From NCBI GenBank assembly GCA_028736075.1, contig CP117875.1, positions 1,426,001-1,490,000 on the forward strand: a DNA stretch of 64,000 bases, in the 5' to 3' direction. Positions 24,955 through 33,519 of this stretch are shown one piece after another. Source of the DNA: Chryseobacterium sp. KACC 21268 (GTDB taxonomy: Bacteria; Bacteroidota; Bacteroidia; Flavobacteriales; Weeksellaceae). The notes beneath the pieces are model-generated. The model saw nothing but the letters and a program-made list of their open reading frames with translations, ran no database searches and was not told the DNA's origin. Position numbers and translations under genes: made by a program. Each line of letters opens with the position of its first letter. Positions within the stretch are counted from its first letter, which is position 1.

Positions 24955-26158
24955 ATGCATTACGCTTGATGAGCGCCATATAGAATCCGTCGTAGCCTTC
25001 GCTCGGCATGATCTTTTGGTCTTTGATCAAGGTGTAATCTGGATTATTTTCCAAGAATGTCTTCACTTGTTCGTTATTTTCTGAAGGTAGAATAGAACAA
25101 GTCGCATAGATCATCTGTCCACCTTTTTTAAGGATTTTAGAATAATCCTGAAGGATTTGTTGTTGTTCTCCTTTGATTCTGTCGATGAAAGCTTGGTCGA
25201 TTTTCCATTTGGAATCTGGATTTCTTTTCAAAACACCAAGTCCGGAACAAGGTGAGTCGATCAGCAATCTATCTGCTGTGTTGTGAAGTCTTTTGATGAC
25301 TTTGTTGTCAGAGATCATTCTTGCTTCTATGTTGTGAGCACCGGCTCTCTTGGCGCGTCTTTTCAGTTCTGCCAATTTCCATTCGTAGATGTCTAGTGCG
25401 ATGATCTGGCCTTTGTTTTTCATCAAAGCGGCCAAGTGCAACGTTTTTCCACCTGCACCAGCACAAGCGTCCACCACGCGCATTCCTTCCTGTACATCCA
25501 GTAATTCTCCGATTTTTTGGGAACTTGCATCCTGAACTTCGAAGAATCCATCTTTGAAAGCACTGGTCAAGAAGACATTTTTCTTTTCTGCCAATTGGAT
25601 CGCGTCTGGATAATTCTTGATTGTGAAAGCTTCCACATTTTCGTCATTCAGGTCTGCGATCAATTCTCTTGGAGTAGTTTTCAAGGTGTTTGCACGTAGA
25701 ACCGTTGGTGCTTGCTCATTGAGCGCGACCATTTCTTTTTCCCAGTTTTTACCTAATTCTTTTTCCAAAGTCTCAGCCAACCAATCTGGAATCGAATGTT
25801 CGATAGCCTTCGTAGGAACAGTTCCTTTTTTCAGTTTTGTAAGGATATCGGCAACTTTGATCCCGTCGAATTCCTCAAATTTTTTGTAATGCGTTTTGCT
25901 CCAAAGCAAATAAGCAATGATCATTTTATAAACATTGGTCGGTTTTACACTTTCGCCCATGTAGTATTCCAGACGTTTTTTCCAACGGATGATGTTGTAG
26001 AAAATCTCGGAAACTACGCGTCGGTCTTCGCTTCCCCATTTTCTGTGGGCTTTTAAGAGTCTTTCTATGACCTTGTCAGCGTATTTTCTGTCTTCGAAAA
26101 AGGTTTCTTGCAGGCAATCGTGAATCCCGATCAGAAGGTTGCGGTGTATAAGTTCCAT
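24953..26158 (-). CDS. RsmB/NOP family RNA m5C methyltransferase
   Basis: SAM-dependent RNA cytosine-5 methyltransferase of 401 residues, probably acting on rRNA. N-terminal NusB-like helical domain (about 1-130, with RRVVSEIFYNIIRW), then the Rossmann core: SAM loop DACAGAGGKTLHLAAL (about 230), motif IV DSPCSGLGVLKRNPD (about 300) and the catalytic cysteine motif VI as YATCSILPSENNEQV (about 352). Both required cysteines are present. Which rRNA base is modified cannot be read from sequence. Confidence 0.93.
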   Translation of the reverse strand: MELIHRNLLIGIHDCLQETFFEDRKYADKVIERLLKAHRKWGSEDRRVVSEIFYNIIRWKKRLEYYMGESVKPTNVYKMIIAYLLWSKTHYKKFEEFDGIKVADILTKLKKGTVPTKAIEHSIPDWLAETLEKELGKNWEKEMVALNEQAPTVLRANTLKTTPRELIADLNDENVEAFTIKNYPDAIQLAEKKNVFLTSAFKDGFFEVQDASSQKIGELLDVQEGMRVVDACAGAGGKTLHLAALMKNKGQIIALDIYEWKLAELKRRAKRAGAHNIEARMISDNKVIKRLHNTADRLLIDSPCSGLGVLKRNPDSKWKIDQAFIDRIKGEQQQILQDYSKILKKGGQMIYATCSILPSENNEQVKTFLENNPDYTLIKDQKIMPSEGYDGFYMALIKRNA

Positions 26159-26371
26159 TGATTATGATAAAATGTTATGATTTACTATTTGAGAATGTGT
26201 GTCTTACAGAATGGATAGGTTCAATTTTACGAATTAAAAATTTCTGTAATTCAAGCGGCAAAGTTAATGATTTTAATTTAATTTTTTTTGAGTGTTCTTG
26301 CCTTATGAAAAGCTGCACAGATTAGAGCTATGTTAAATTTGTATTAAGTTTCTCAAATTTGTTTAATTAAT

Positions 26372-26396
26372 TTGTTTAACAATTTTGTCAAAACAA
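26372..26396. promoter_or_regulatory. Putative TetR operator, upstream copy
   Basis: 25-bp near-palindrome TTGTTTAACA-N4-TGTCAAAACAA. An almost identical copy lies exactly 50 bp downstream. It covers the -33 TTTG of the regulator's promoter, so binding should block transcription. Confidence 0.75.
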
Positions 26397-26414
26397 ATGA
26401 TTGATATAAATTTG
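26384..26414 (+). promoter_or_regulatory. Promoter of the TetR/efflux cluster
   Basis: -33 TTTG (26384-26387), a 19-base spacer and -7 TAAATTTG (26407-26414). This is the best consensus Bacteroidota promoter in the window. It sits between two operator copies. Confidence 0.8.
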
Positions 26415-26421
26415 CACAAAA

Positions 26422-26446
26422 TTGTTTAACAAAAATGTCAAAACAA
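26422..26446. promoter_or_regulatory. Putative TetR operator, downstream copy, over the start codon
   Basis: TTGTTTAACA-N4-TGTCAAAACAA; differs from the upstream copy only within the central four bases. The regulator's ATG (26435) is inside it, so bound repressor would cover the transcription and translation starts. Confidence 0.7.
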
Positions 26447-27028
26447 GAAAAAAAGGACCAAACACAGGAATTGATCAAAGAAACGACCAAGAATTTATTC
26501 TTCGTCAAAGGGAAGTTTGATGCCACCACGCAAGAGATTGCGGATGAGGCGGGCGTCAACAGAACGCTTATCAATTATTACTTCAGATCTAGAGATAATC
26601 TCGTTCAGATCGTTTTTGATGAAGCGCATAAAGTGGAAAAAGAAAAGTCTGAGATCATTATGCGATCTGATCTCTCTTTCAAGGAGAAGATCAGTCAGTT
26701 CATAGATGGAAGCCTCTCAACAAGTTTGCAATATCCATATCTCGAAACCTACATTGTTTCTCAGATCAACAAAGGGAGTTGCCATAAACGAGATGTGGAA
26801 AAAGAAGATCTCGAATTGTTTTACAGAGATATCAAAAAAGAAATGGAATTGGGAACGATTGAAAAAATGGAACCCGTTCAGTTTATCTTCAACATGATCT
26901 CTCTCTTGGTTTTTCCAAGTGCAATAAGACCTTTGTTTATGGAAAATATGATGATCAGTGATAAGGAATTTGATAGATTGATTGCCGACCGGAAAGAAAT
27001 CATTCTAAATATGCTTTTTAAGAATTAG
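26435..27028 (+). CDS. TetR/AcrR family transcriptional regulator
   Basis: DNA-binding repressor of 197 residues. N-terminal helix-turn-helix (about 28-50) with TTQEIADEAGVNRTLINYYFRSRDNLV, then a helical ligand-binding domain. It is followed at 101 bases by a tolC-adaptor-RND pump operon on the same strand, so it most likely controls itself and the pump. Two near-identical 25-bp operator candidates flank its promoter, as expected for autoregulation. The inducer is unknown. Confidence 0.92.
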   Translation: MSKQEKKDQTQELIKETTKNLFFVKGKFDATTQEIADEAGVNRTLINYYFRSRDNLVQIVFDEAHKVEKEKSEIIMRSDLSFKEKISQFIDGSLSTSLQYPYLETYIVSQINKGSCHKRDVEKEDLELFYRDIKKEMELGTIEKMEPVQFIFNMISLLVFPSAIRPLFMENMMISDKEFDRLIADRKEIILNMLFKN

Positions 27029-27129
27029 TTAAAATAATTAAAAATTGTTAAAGTATTTATAAAATCGGATCGTCATCAATGATTAGAGATAAAAAGAAAA
27101 AAATTAAAAATAAAAGAATTAATTAAATT

Positions 27130-28482
27130 ATGAATAGAAAACGTATAACTGCAAAGAAGCTAGGAATCAGCGTCGCTGCAGTATTTATGATTTTCGGCTC
27201 TACATCTGCGTTTGCCCAACAGCAGGTGTCTTTGCAGGAAGCCATCAAACAGGCCTTGCAAAACAAAGCAGAAGCCAAAAAGGCCACGCTTGAGATCAAA
27301 AGAGCTGAATTGAAGATCACTGAAGCCAGAGCTGGAGCACTTCCACAAATTAGTGCGACTGCAGGTTTAACATATAATCCTATCATTCAGGAATCTTTAC
27401 TGGAATTTGGTGGAGAAAGAATCAGAGCGCAACTGGGACAGCCCTGGACCTCAAGTGCTGTTGTTACTTTGAATCAGGCGATCTTTGATCAAAGGGTTTT
27501 TACAGGTCTAAAAGCAGCGAAATCTACCAGAGAATTTTACGTTCTGAATGCGCAACTTTCCAACGAACAGATCATCGAGAATGTTGCAACAGCATATTAT
27601 CAGGTTTTTGTTCAGGAAGAGAATCTGAAGACGCTTAATGTAAGTTACACCAATACGGAAAAAGTACGTAACGTCATCAAAAGTTTGGTGGATAACGGTT
27701 TGGCAAAAGGAATCGATTTGGACAGAACGAATGTTCAGTTGACAAACATCAGCGCCAACAGACAACAATTGATCAATGCGGTGGAACTTTCCAAGAACTC
27801 TTTGAAATTCTATATGGGTGTTCCAATTGAGAAACAGATTGAACTTGAAGAGAAATCCATCGAGCCAAGACCAGAACTGATTACTGGAAACGTAAATCTC
27901 GATGAAAGAATAGAAGTGAGAGTTCTTAATAAAAATAGAGAACTTCTTCAATATAATCTAAAAGCTACAGAAGCTTATCTGTATCCGACAGTTGGCTTGC
28001 AGGCAAACTATGGTTGGGCTGGACAAGGACCTAAATTTCCTCTTTCCAACGGTTTAAGAAACGGTGTCCTTTGGAGCGACTATTCAGCGATTGGCTTGAA
28101 TGTCAATATTCCGATTTTCACAGGAGGCGCTACGAAATCTAAGATCCAGCAGGCTGAGATTGATATTCAATCTTTGGATGTGGATATCCAAGAAACCCAA
28201 TTGAGTTTGAGTCTGGAGTACAAAAATGCCATTACCAATATGGAAAATTCTATCATCACCATCGAAAATATGAAAGGAAATGTGGAGTTGGCAGAAAAAG
28301 TACAGAAAGACACACAGTCCAATTATCAATACGGTTTGGCAACTTTGACAGAGGTTCTAGATTCTGAAAATGCACTCACAGATGCAAAACAGAACTACAC
28401 GACTTCATTATTAGATTATAAACAAGCCGAGATCAAATTGATCAAAGCAAAAGGAGAACTTAATACATTACAAAATCCATAA
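27130..28482 (+). CDS. TolC family outer membrane efflux protein
   Basis: Outer membrane channel of a tripartite efflux pump, 450 residues. Signal peptide about 1-29 (ending AFAQ). Two OEP repeats with long helices, for example EAIKQALQNKAEAKKATLEIKRAEL and the C-terminal YQYGLATLTEVLDSENALTDAKQNYTTS. First gene of a three-gene operon in the order usual for Bacteroidota (channel, adaptor, pump), 7 bases before the adaptor gene. Confidence 0.94.
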   Translation: MNRKRITAKKLGISVAAVFMIFGSTSAFAQQQVSLQEAIKQALQNKAEAKKATLEIKRAELKITEARAGALPQISATAGLTYNPIIQESLLEFGGERIRAQLGQPWTSSAVVTLNQAIFDQRVFTGLKAAKSTREFYVLNAQLSNEQIIENVATAYYQVFVQEENLKTLNVSYTNTEKVRNVIKSLVDNGLAKGIDLDRTNVQLTNISANRQQLINAVELSKNSLKFYMGVPIEKQIELEEKSIEPRPELITGNVNLDERIEVRVLNKNRELLQYNLKATEAYLYPTVGLQANYGWAGQGPKFPLSNGLRNGVLWSDYSAIGLNVNIPIFTGGATKSKIQQAEIDIQSLDVDIQETQLSLSLEYKNAITNMENSIITIENMKGNVELAEKVQKDTQSNYQYGLATLTEVLDSENALTDAKQNYTTSLLDYKQAEIKLIKAKGELNTLQNP

Positions 28483-28489
28483 TAAAACT

Positions 28490-29551
28490 ATGAAAAAGAC
28501 TTTTATATATATCATCGTAGCAGCTGTACTTGTAGGTCTGGCCGCTTGGAAAATTGCCGATAATAAGAAGAAGCAGGAAACTGAAGTAAAAGAAGTAGCA
28601 AAACAGGTTGACAAGATCAACGTGAACGTAGTGACCGCTTCCAGAACCAACATCGATACAGATTATTCTGCAAACGGAACATTCATTCCAAAACAAGAAA
28701 CCAATCAGTCTGCGGATATCTCAGGACGTGTGGTAAGTGTTTTCGTGAAAGAAGGTTCTAGAGTAGGTGCTGGACAAGTTCTAGCTACCATCAAAAGAGA
28801 TGCGATCGAAGTGGATGTGACTCAGGCTCAGAACAATTTACAAAATGCCATCATCGATAACCAACGTTACGAAAATGCTTTCAAAACTGGAGGTGTGACC
28901 AAACAACAATTGGACAACTCAAGATTGCAACTTCAAAATATGAAAGCTGCAGTAAGAGCGCAAGGTGTTAAGATTAATGATACAAGCGTGAGAGCTGGGA
29001 TCAGCGGAACGATTAACAAAAAAATGGTTGAGCCAGGAGCAGTGGTTGCGCCAGGAACAGCTTTGTTCGAGATTGTAAATATCAACTCTCTTAAGCTTTC
29101 TGTTTTGGTTGATGAAAGCCAGGTTGGAAGAATCCAAATTGGTCAAACCGTGAACATCAATGTGAATGTTTTGCCTGACGAATCTTTCAGCGGTAGGATT
29201 ACCTTCATCGCTCCAAAAAGTGATGCGTCTCTTAACTTCCCAGTAGAAATTGAAGTTCAAAACAAAGGAAACTTAAAAGCCGGGATGTACGCAACAGCAG
29301 TTTTCAAAACCAACCACGGTGCAGAAACTCAGAATATGTTGACCGTTCCTGCAGAAGCTTTCGTAAATGGTGTAAGTTCAGGTCAATTGTTTATCGTTCA
29401 AAACGGAACTGCAAAATTGATCACGGTACAAACAGGAAAGGTTTACGGCGACAAAGTTCAGATTATCAGCGGTCTTAATGGTGGCGAGCAAGTGATCACC
29501 AGCGGACAGATCAACCTAGATAACGGTTCAAAAATCAATATCGTAAAGTAA
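28490..29551 (+). CDS. RND efflux periplasmic adaptor (HlyD/AcrA family)
   Basis: Membrane fusion protein of 353 residues linking pump and channel. N-terminal membrane anchor (about 4-22), no lipobox. Lipoyl half-motifs GRVVSVFVKEGSRVGAGQVLATI (about 75) and VRAGISGTINKKMVEPGAVV (about 165) flank a short coiled coil. The beta-barrel and proximal domains follow, ending INLDNGSKI. Spaced seven bases from both neighbours, so surely co-transcribed. Confidence 0.94.
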   Translation: MKKTFIYIIVAAVLVGLAAWKIADNKKKQETEVKEVAKQVDKINVNVVTASRTNIDTDYSANGTFIPKQETNQSADISGRVVSVFVKEGSRVGAGQVLATIKRDAIEVDVTQAQNNLQNAIIDNQRYENAFKTGGVTKQQLDNSRLQLQNMKAAVRAQGVKINDTSVRAGISGTINKKMVEPGAVVAPGTALFEIVNINSLKLSVLVDESQVGRIQIGQTVNINVNVLPDESFSGRITFIAPKSDASLNFPVEIEVQNKGNLKAGMYATAVFKTNHGAETQNMLTVPAEAFVNGVSSGQLFIVQNGTAKLITVQTGKVYGDKVQIISGLNGGEQVITSGQINLDNGSKINIVK

Positions 29552-29558
29552 CAGAAGA

Positions 29559-32500
29559 ATGAAGTTAGCAGAAATATCCATTAAAAGACCGTCCCTCGTT
29601 ATCGTACTCTTTACGATCCTGACGTTGGGAGGTTTGTTAAGTTACTCCATGATGGGGTACGAGTTGATCCCGAAATTTGAAACCAATATGGTAACGATCT
29701 CTACCGTTTATCCGGGAGCTTCGCCTGCAGAGGTGGAAACTTCGGTGACGCGTAAGATCGAGGATGCCGTTGGTTCTTTGGAAAACGTAAAAAAAGTAGA
29801 GTCATCTTCCTACGAAAGTTTATCGGTAATTATGGTTCAGTTGAACACAGGTGCCGATGTGAACTATGCTTTGAATGATGCTCAGAGAAAGGTAAATGCG
29901 ATTTTAGCAGACCTTCCGGAAGATGCAGATCCGCCGTCATTACAGAAATTCTCACTGGATGATCTCCCGATTATGACATTGAGTATTTCCAGTAATAAGT
30001 TAAACAACAAAGATCTTTATGACCTTTTAGATAAAAAAATTGAACCGATCTTTTCCCGTGTAAATGGTGTCGCTCAGGTTGACCTAGTTGGTGGACAGGA
30101 AAGAGAAATTCAGGTGAGTTTGGATGAGAAAAAAATGCAGGGTTACGGTCTTGCGATTGCAGATGTACAGCAGGCGATTCTTTCTTCAAACTTAGATTTC
30201 CCGACGGGAGCTTTGAAAACCAGAACTTCAAGATCTACGATCAGACTTTCTGGGAAATATAGAGATGTACAGGAAATGAACAATCTTGTGGTTTCTAACA
30301 AGGATGGCGCGCAGGTTCGTTTGTCTGATATCGCAACGGTTTTCGATACACAAAAAGATATTGAGAAAGTAGCGAGATACAATCAGAATTCTACAATCTT
30401 GATGCAGATCAAAAAACAATCGGATGCGAATGCTGTAGCGGTTTCAGAATTGGTGCAGAAAACCATTGCTCAGGTAGAAGGGAATTATAAAGTTCAGGAT
30501 ATCAAAGTCAATATTGTAGATGATACGACAGAATTTACCCTGGAAGCGGCAGATCACGTAATTTTCGATTTGTTCCTGGCGATTATCTTGGTAGCTGTCG
30601 TGATGTTATTATTCCTTCACAATATCAGAAATGCATTTATCGTAATGGTTTCGATTCCTGTGTCGTTGATTGCAACGGTGATCGGAATGTATTTAATGGG
30701 ATATACTTTGAACTTGATGAGTTTATTGGGACTTTCATTAGTTGTAGGTATCCTTGTGGATGACGCGATTGTGGTTTTGGAGAATGTTTACCGTCACATG
30801 GAGATGGGGAAAAGCAGAATCCGTGCAGCTTATGATGGTGCTTCCGAAATTGGATTTACAGTAACAGCGATCACGATGGTAATTGTCGTGGTATTCTTAC
30901 CAATTGCGATGAGTTCCGGATTGGTGTCTGATATCCTGGCGCAGTTCTGTGTCACGGTAGTTATTGCGACGATGTTCTCATTGTTGGCTTCATTTACCAT
31001 CATTCCTTGGTTGTCTTCAAGATATGGTAAATTGGTTCATTTGACTGGTAAAAATCCTTTTGAGAAATTCATTCTTTGGTTCGAAAAACAATTGGAGAAA
31101 TTCACACATTGGATCTCAGGAATTCTAGAATGGGCGCTCAAATCTGGATTAAGAAGAATAATGGTGGTTGTAGTGACTTTCATTGTTTTGATTGCTTCAT
31201 TTATGTTGGTAGCATTCGGATTTATTGGAGGTGAATTCTTTCCGAAAATGGACAGAGGACAGTTCCTTGTTCAGATGGAATTATCAAAAGATGCGTCTGT
31301 AGAGAAAACCAATCAGGTGACTTTGGCAGTTGAAAAATATTTGAGAGATGATAAAGATGTAGTCGATATGATCACAACCGTTGGTCAGCAGTCATCAGGT
31401 TTTGGTGGTGCGCAGGCAACTTTGTATCAATCCGAAATCCAGGTAATTTTAGTTGACAAATCTGAACGTAACGAAAGTACTGACATTAAATCAGCAAAAA
31501 TAAAGAGAGCTTTAGAAGAGAAATTCACAGGCGTTGAGTTCAAAACAGCACCAATTGGATTAATGGGAGCAGACAACGCACCAATCGAAATGGTGGTAAC
31601 TGCTCAGGACAACGCAACAGCAAATAAAGAAGCGAACAGAATCCTAGAATTACTGAAAAAAGTGCCTGGTTCTGTAGATGCAGAATTGTCAACCGACTCC
31701 GGAAGTCCGGAAGTTCAGGTGAATATCGACAGAGATAAAATGTCTTCTTTAGGTTTAAATCTTTCCAGTGTAGGACAAACGATGCAGACTGCATTTAGTG
31801 GAAATACAGACGGAAAATTCAGAGCTGGAGAATATGAATATGACATCAACATCCGTTTTGGTGATGCCAACAGACAATCGATTGATGACGTTAGAAACTT
31901 AATGTTCACCAATCCTTCCGGACAGCAAGTAAGATTGAGCCAATTCGCAGATGTGAAAATGGGTTCAGGACCAAGTTTGCTGGAGCGTAGAGACAAAGCA
32001 CCTTCTGTAAAAGTAAAATCCAAAGTGGTAGGTCGTCCTGTAGGTGATGTTGCCAACGAATGGGCTGCACAGTTTATGGACAACGAAAAAACCAAACCAG
32101 CAGGCGTAAGCTACATCTGGAGTGGAGATATGGAAAATCAGACCGAAGGTTTCGGTACATTAGGAATCGCTTTGTTGGCGGCCATCGTATTGGTTTATTT
32201 GGTAATGGTTTCCTTGTATGACTCGTTTGTCTATCCGTTTGTGGTATTGTTCTCAATTCCTTTGGCATTGATTGGAGTAATGGTAATTCTCGCCATCACA
32301 GGAAATTCATTGAACATCTTTACGATGCTCGGGATGATTATGTTGATTGGTTTGGTTGCGAAGAATGCGATCATGATCGTCGATTTTGCCAATATGAGAA
32401 AAGCCGCTGGTGCAAGTACGCACGACGCTTTGATCCAGGCCAACCACGCGCGTCTTCGTCCGATTTTGATGACGACGATCGCAATGATCTTTGGTATGAT

Positions 32501-32747
32501 CCCGATTGCAATTGCAAAAGGAGCAGGAGCGGAGATGAACAATGGTTTAGCTTGGGTAATCATCGGTGGTTTGACATCATCATTGTTCCTAACCTTGATT
32601 ATCGTACCAGTTGTTTATTCATTATTTGATTCACTTCTTAGAAGAATGGGCAAAGGCGAACCAGTAGATTATGACGCTGAAATGAAAGCCGATTATGACC
32701 ACAGAGAACTAAGTGAAGACGGATTTACCCCGAAACACGTAGATTAA
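29559..32747 (+). CDS. RND efflux transporter permease (AcrB/HAE1 family)
   Basis: Inner membrane proton-driven drug exporter, 1062 residues, twelve membrane helices and two large periplasmic loops. Landmarks: N-terminal ISIKRPSLVIVLFTILTLGG, the twin aspartates in TM4 GILVDDAIVVLENVYRHME (about 405) that carry protons, FFPKMDRGQFLVQMEL at the second loop, and TM10 LVAKNAIMIVDFANMRK (about 930). Complete and typical. Substrates cannot be read from the sequence. A strong terminator ends the operon. Confidence 0.95.
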   Translation: MKLAEISIKRPSLVIVLFTILTLGGLLSYSMMGYELIPKFETNMVTISTVYPGASPAEVETSVTRKIEDAVGSLENVKKVESSSYESLSVIMVQLNTGADVNYALNDAQRKVNAILADLPEDADPPSLQKFSLDDLPIMTLSISSNKLNNKDLYDLLDKKIEPIFSRVNGVAQVDLVGGQEREIQVSLDEKKMQGYGLAIADVQQAILSSNLDFPTGALKTRTSRSTIRLSGKYRDVQEMNNLVVSNKDGAQVRLSDIATVFDTQKDIEKVARYNQNSTILMQIKKQSDANAVAVSELVQKTIAQVEGNYKVQDIKVNIVDDTTEFTLEAADHVIFDLFLAIILVAVVMLLFLHNIRNAFIVMVSIPVSLIATVIGMYLMGYTLNLMSLLGLSLVVGILVDDAIVVLENVYRHMEMGKSRIRAAYDGASEIGFTVTAITMVIVVVFLPIAMSSGLVSDILAQFCVTVVIATMFSLLASFTIIPWLSSRYGKLVHLTGKNPFEKFILWFEKQLEKFTHWISGILEWALKSGLRRIMVVVVTFIVLIASFMLVAFGFIGGEFFPKMDRGQFLVQMELSKDASVEKTNQVTLAVEKYLRDDKDVVDMITTVGQQSSGFGGAQATLYQSEIQVILVDKSERNESTDIKSAKIKRALEEKFTGVEFKTAPIGLMGADNAPIEMVVTAQDNATANKEANRILELLKKVPGSVDAELSTDSGSPEVQVNIDRDKMSSLGLNLSSVGQTMQTAFSGNTDGKFRAGEYEYDINIRFGDANRQSIDDVRNLMFTNPSGQQVRLSQFADVKMGSGPSLLERRDKAPSVKVKSKVVGRPVGDVANEWAAQFMDNEKTKPAGVSYIWSGDMENQTEGFGTLGIALLAAIVLVYLVMVSLYDSFVYPFVVLFSIPLALIGVMVILAITGNSLNIFTMLGMIMLIGLVAKNAIMIVDFANMRKAAGASTHDALIQANHARLRPILMTTIAMIFGMIPIAIAKGAGAEMNNGLAWVIIGGLTSSLFLTLIIVPVVYSLFDSLLRRMGKGEPVDYDAEMKADYDHRELSEDGFTPKHVD

Positions 32748-32768
32748 AATATCAATTATTTAATCCTT

Positions 32769-32808
32769 GAAACCGTATCAATTTTTATTGATGCGGTTTT
32801 TTTGTTTA
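32769..32808 (+). terminator. Terminator of the efflux operon
   Basis: 13-bp stem AAACCGTATCAAT/ATTGATGCGGTTT with one G-U pair, then seven T and GTTT. Confidence 0.85.
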
Positions 32809-32818
32809 ATAGTTATAG

Positions 32819-32847
32819 TAAAAAAAACTCCCAGAAAAATCTGAGAG
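32819..32847 (-). terminator. Terminator of the J-domain/KTSC gene
   Basis: CTCCCAGA/TCTGAGAG stem with one mismatch, flanked on the plus-strand left by an A-run, so a T-run follows on the minus strand. Confidence 0.65.
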
Positions 32848-32874
32848 CCTTCAATATATTTTTAAAGCTAGAAA

Positions 32875-33321
32875 TTAATCTGCCATTGCTTCACCGGATT
32901 TTCTGTAGATGAAATTTCCGTAGATGTGTCTTCTCGCAAAACGGCTTGGAGAATCAGAATTCACCATTTTGATATAGATGTTTCTTGGAACACCAATGTA
33001 TTCAAACATTTTCCCGTTCAAGTGCTGAACTTTCAAGATTGATTTTTCTAGATAGAAATCTGTGATGATAGATGTCGTGATCGTATCTGTGTATTCTTCT
33101 TTATATTTTTCCTGAGTTTCCTCGTGGATGCTCACTAGAAAGTGGTAAGCCTCGATCACAGATTTGCTTTTGTCTTCTGCTTCCAGTTTTCCAGCTTCGT
33201 CATTCACAAATTTGTCAGGATGCGTGTCCTTCATTGTGTTTCTGTAAATGGTTTTAAGGTCTTTCAGAGTTGCAGTTTTGTCAACGCCAAGAAGCTTTCT
33301 GTGTTCGCCTATTCTTTTCAT
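32875..33321 (-). CDS. J-domain and KTSC domain protein
   Basis: 148-residue cytoplasmic protein. The N-terminal half is DnaJ-like: YRNTMKDTHPDKFVND contains the HPD triad that stimulates Hsp70 ATPase (about 34-36). The C-terminal half (about 85-145) is a KTSC domain, with SILKVQHLNGKMFEYIGVP and a basic end SRFARRHIYGNF. KTSC domains are linked to RNA or nucleic-acid functions by comparative work only. Probably a co-chaperone-type adaptor of DnaK. The 5' leader carries a 7-bp inverted repeat. Confidence 0.85.
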   Translation of the reverse strand: MKRIGEHRKLLGVDKTATLKDLKTIYRNTMKDTHPDKFVNDEAGKLEAEDKSKSVIEAYHFLVSIHEETQEKYKEEYTDTITTSIITDFYLEKSILKVQHLNGKMFEYIGVPRNIYIKMVNSDSPSRFARRHIYGNFIYRKSGEAMAD

Positions 33322-33343
33322 AAGTAGATTTTAATAATTTGTC

Positions 33344-33383
33344 ATAGACCAAATCACGGGTCTATTTTCGGGGTGCAAAATTA
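33344..33383 (-). promoter_or_regulatory. -7 box and leader hairpin of the J-domain/KTSC gene
   Basis: On the minus strand TAATTTTG (33376-33383) fits TAnnTTTG. About ten bases later the leader has perfect arms ATAGACC/GGTCTAT (33344-33350 and 33359-33365) around an 8-base loop. It may be an operator or a leader RNA hairpin. Confidence 0.4.
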
Positions 33384-33519
33384 AGCTTTTAAATTTAAAA
33401 AATCATAACTTATTCATTATTAATTTATTTGAAACTTTCGGATAACTTTTTGGATTTGCTTTTGGTGTGATTTAGATCAAAATATCTTTATTTTGTATTG
33501 CGATTCTGAGATTGTCGAT

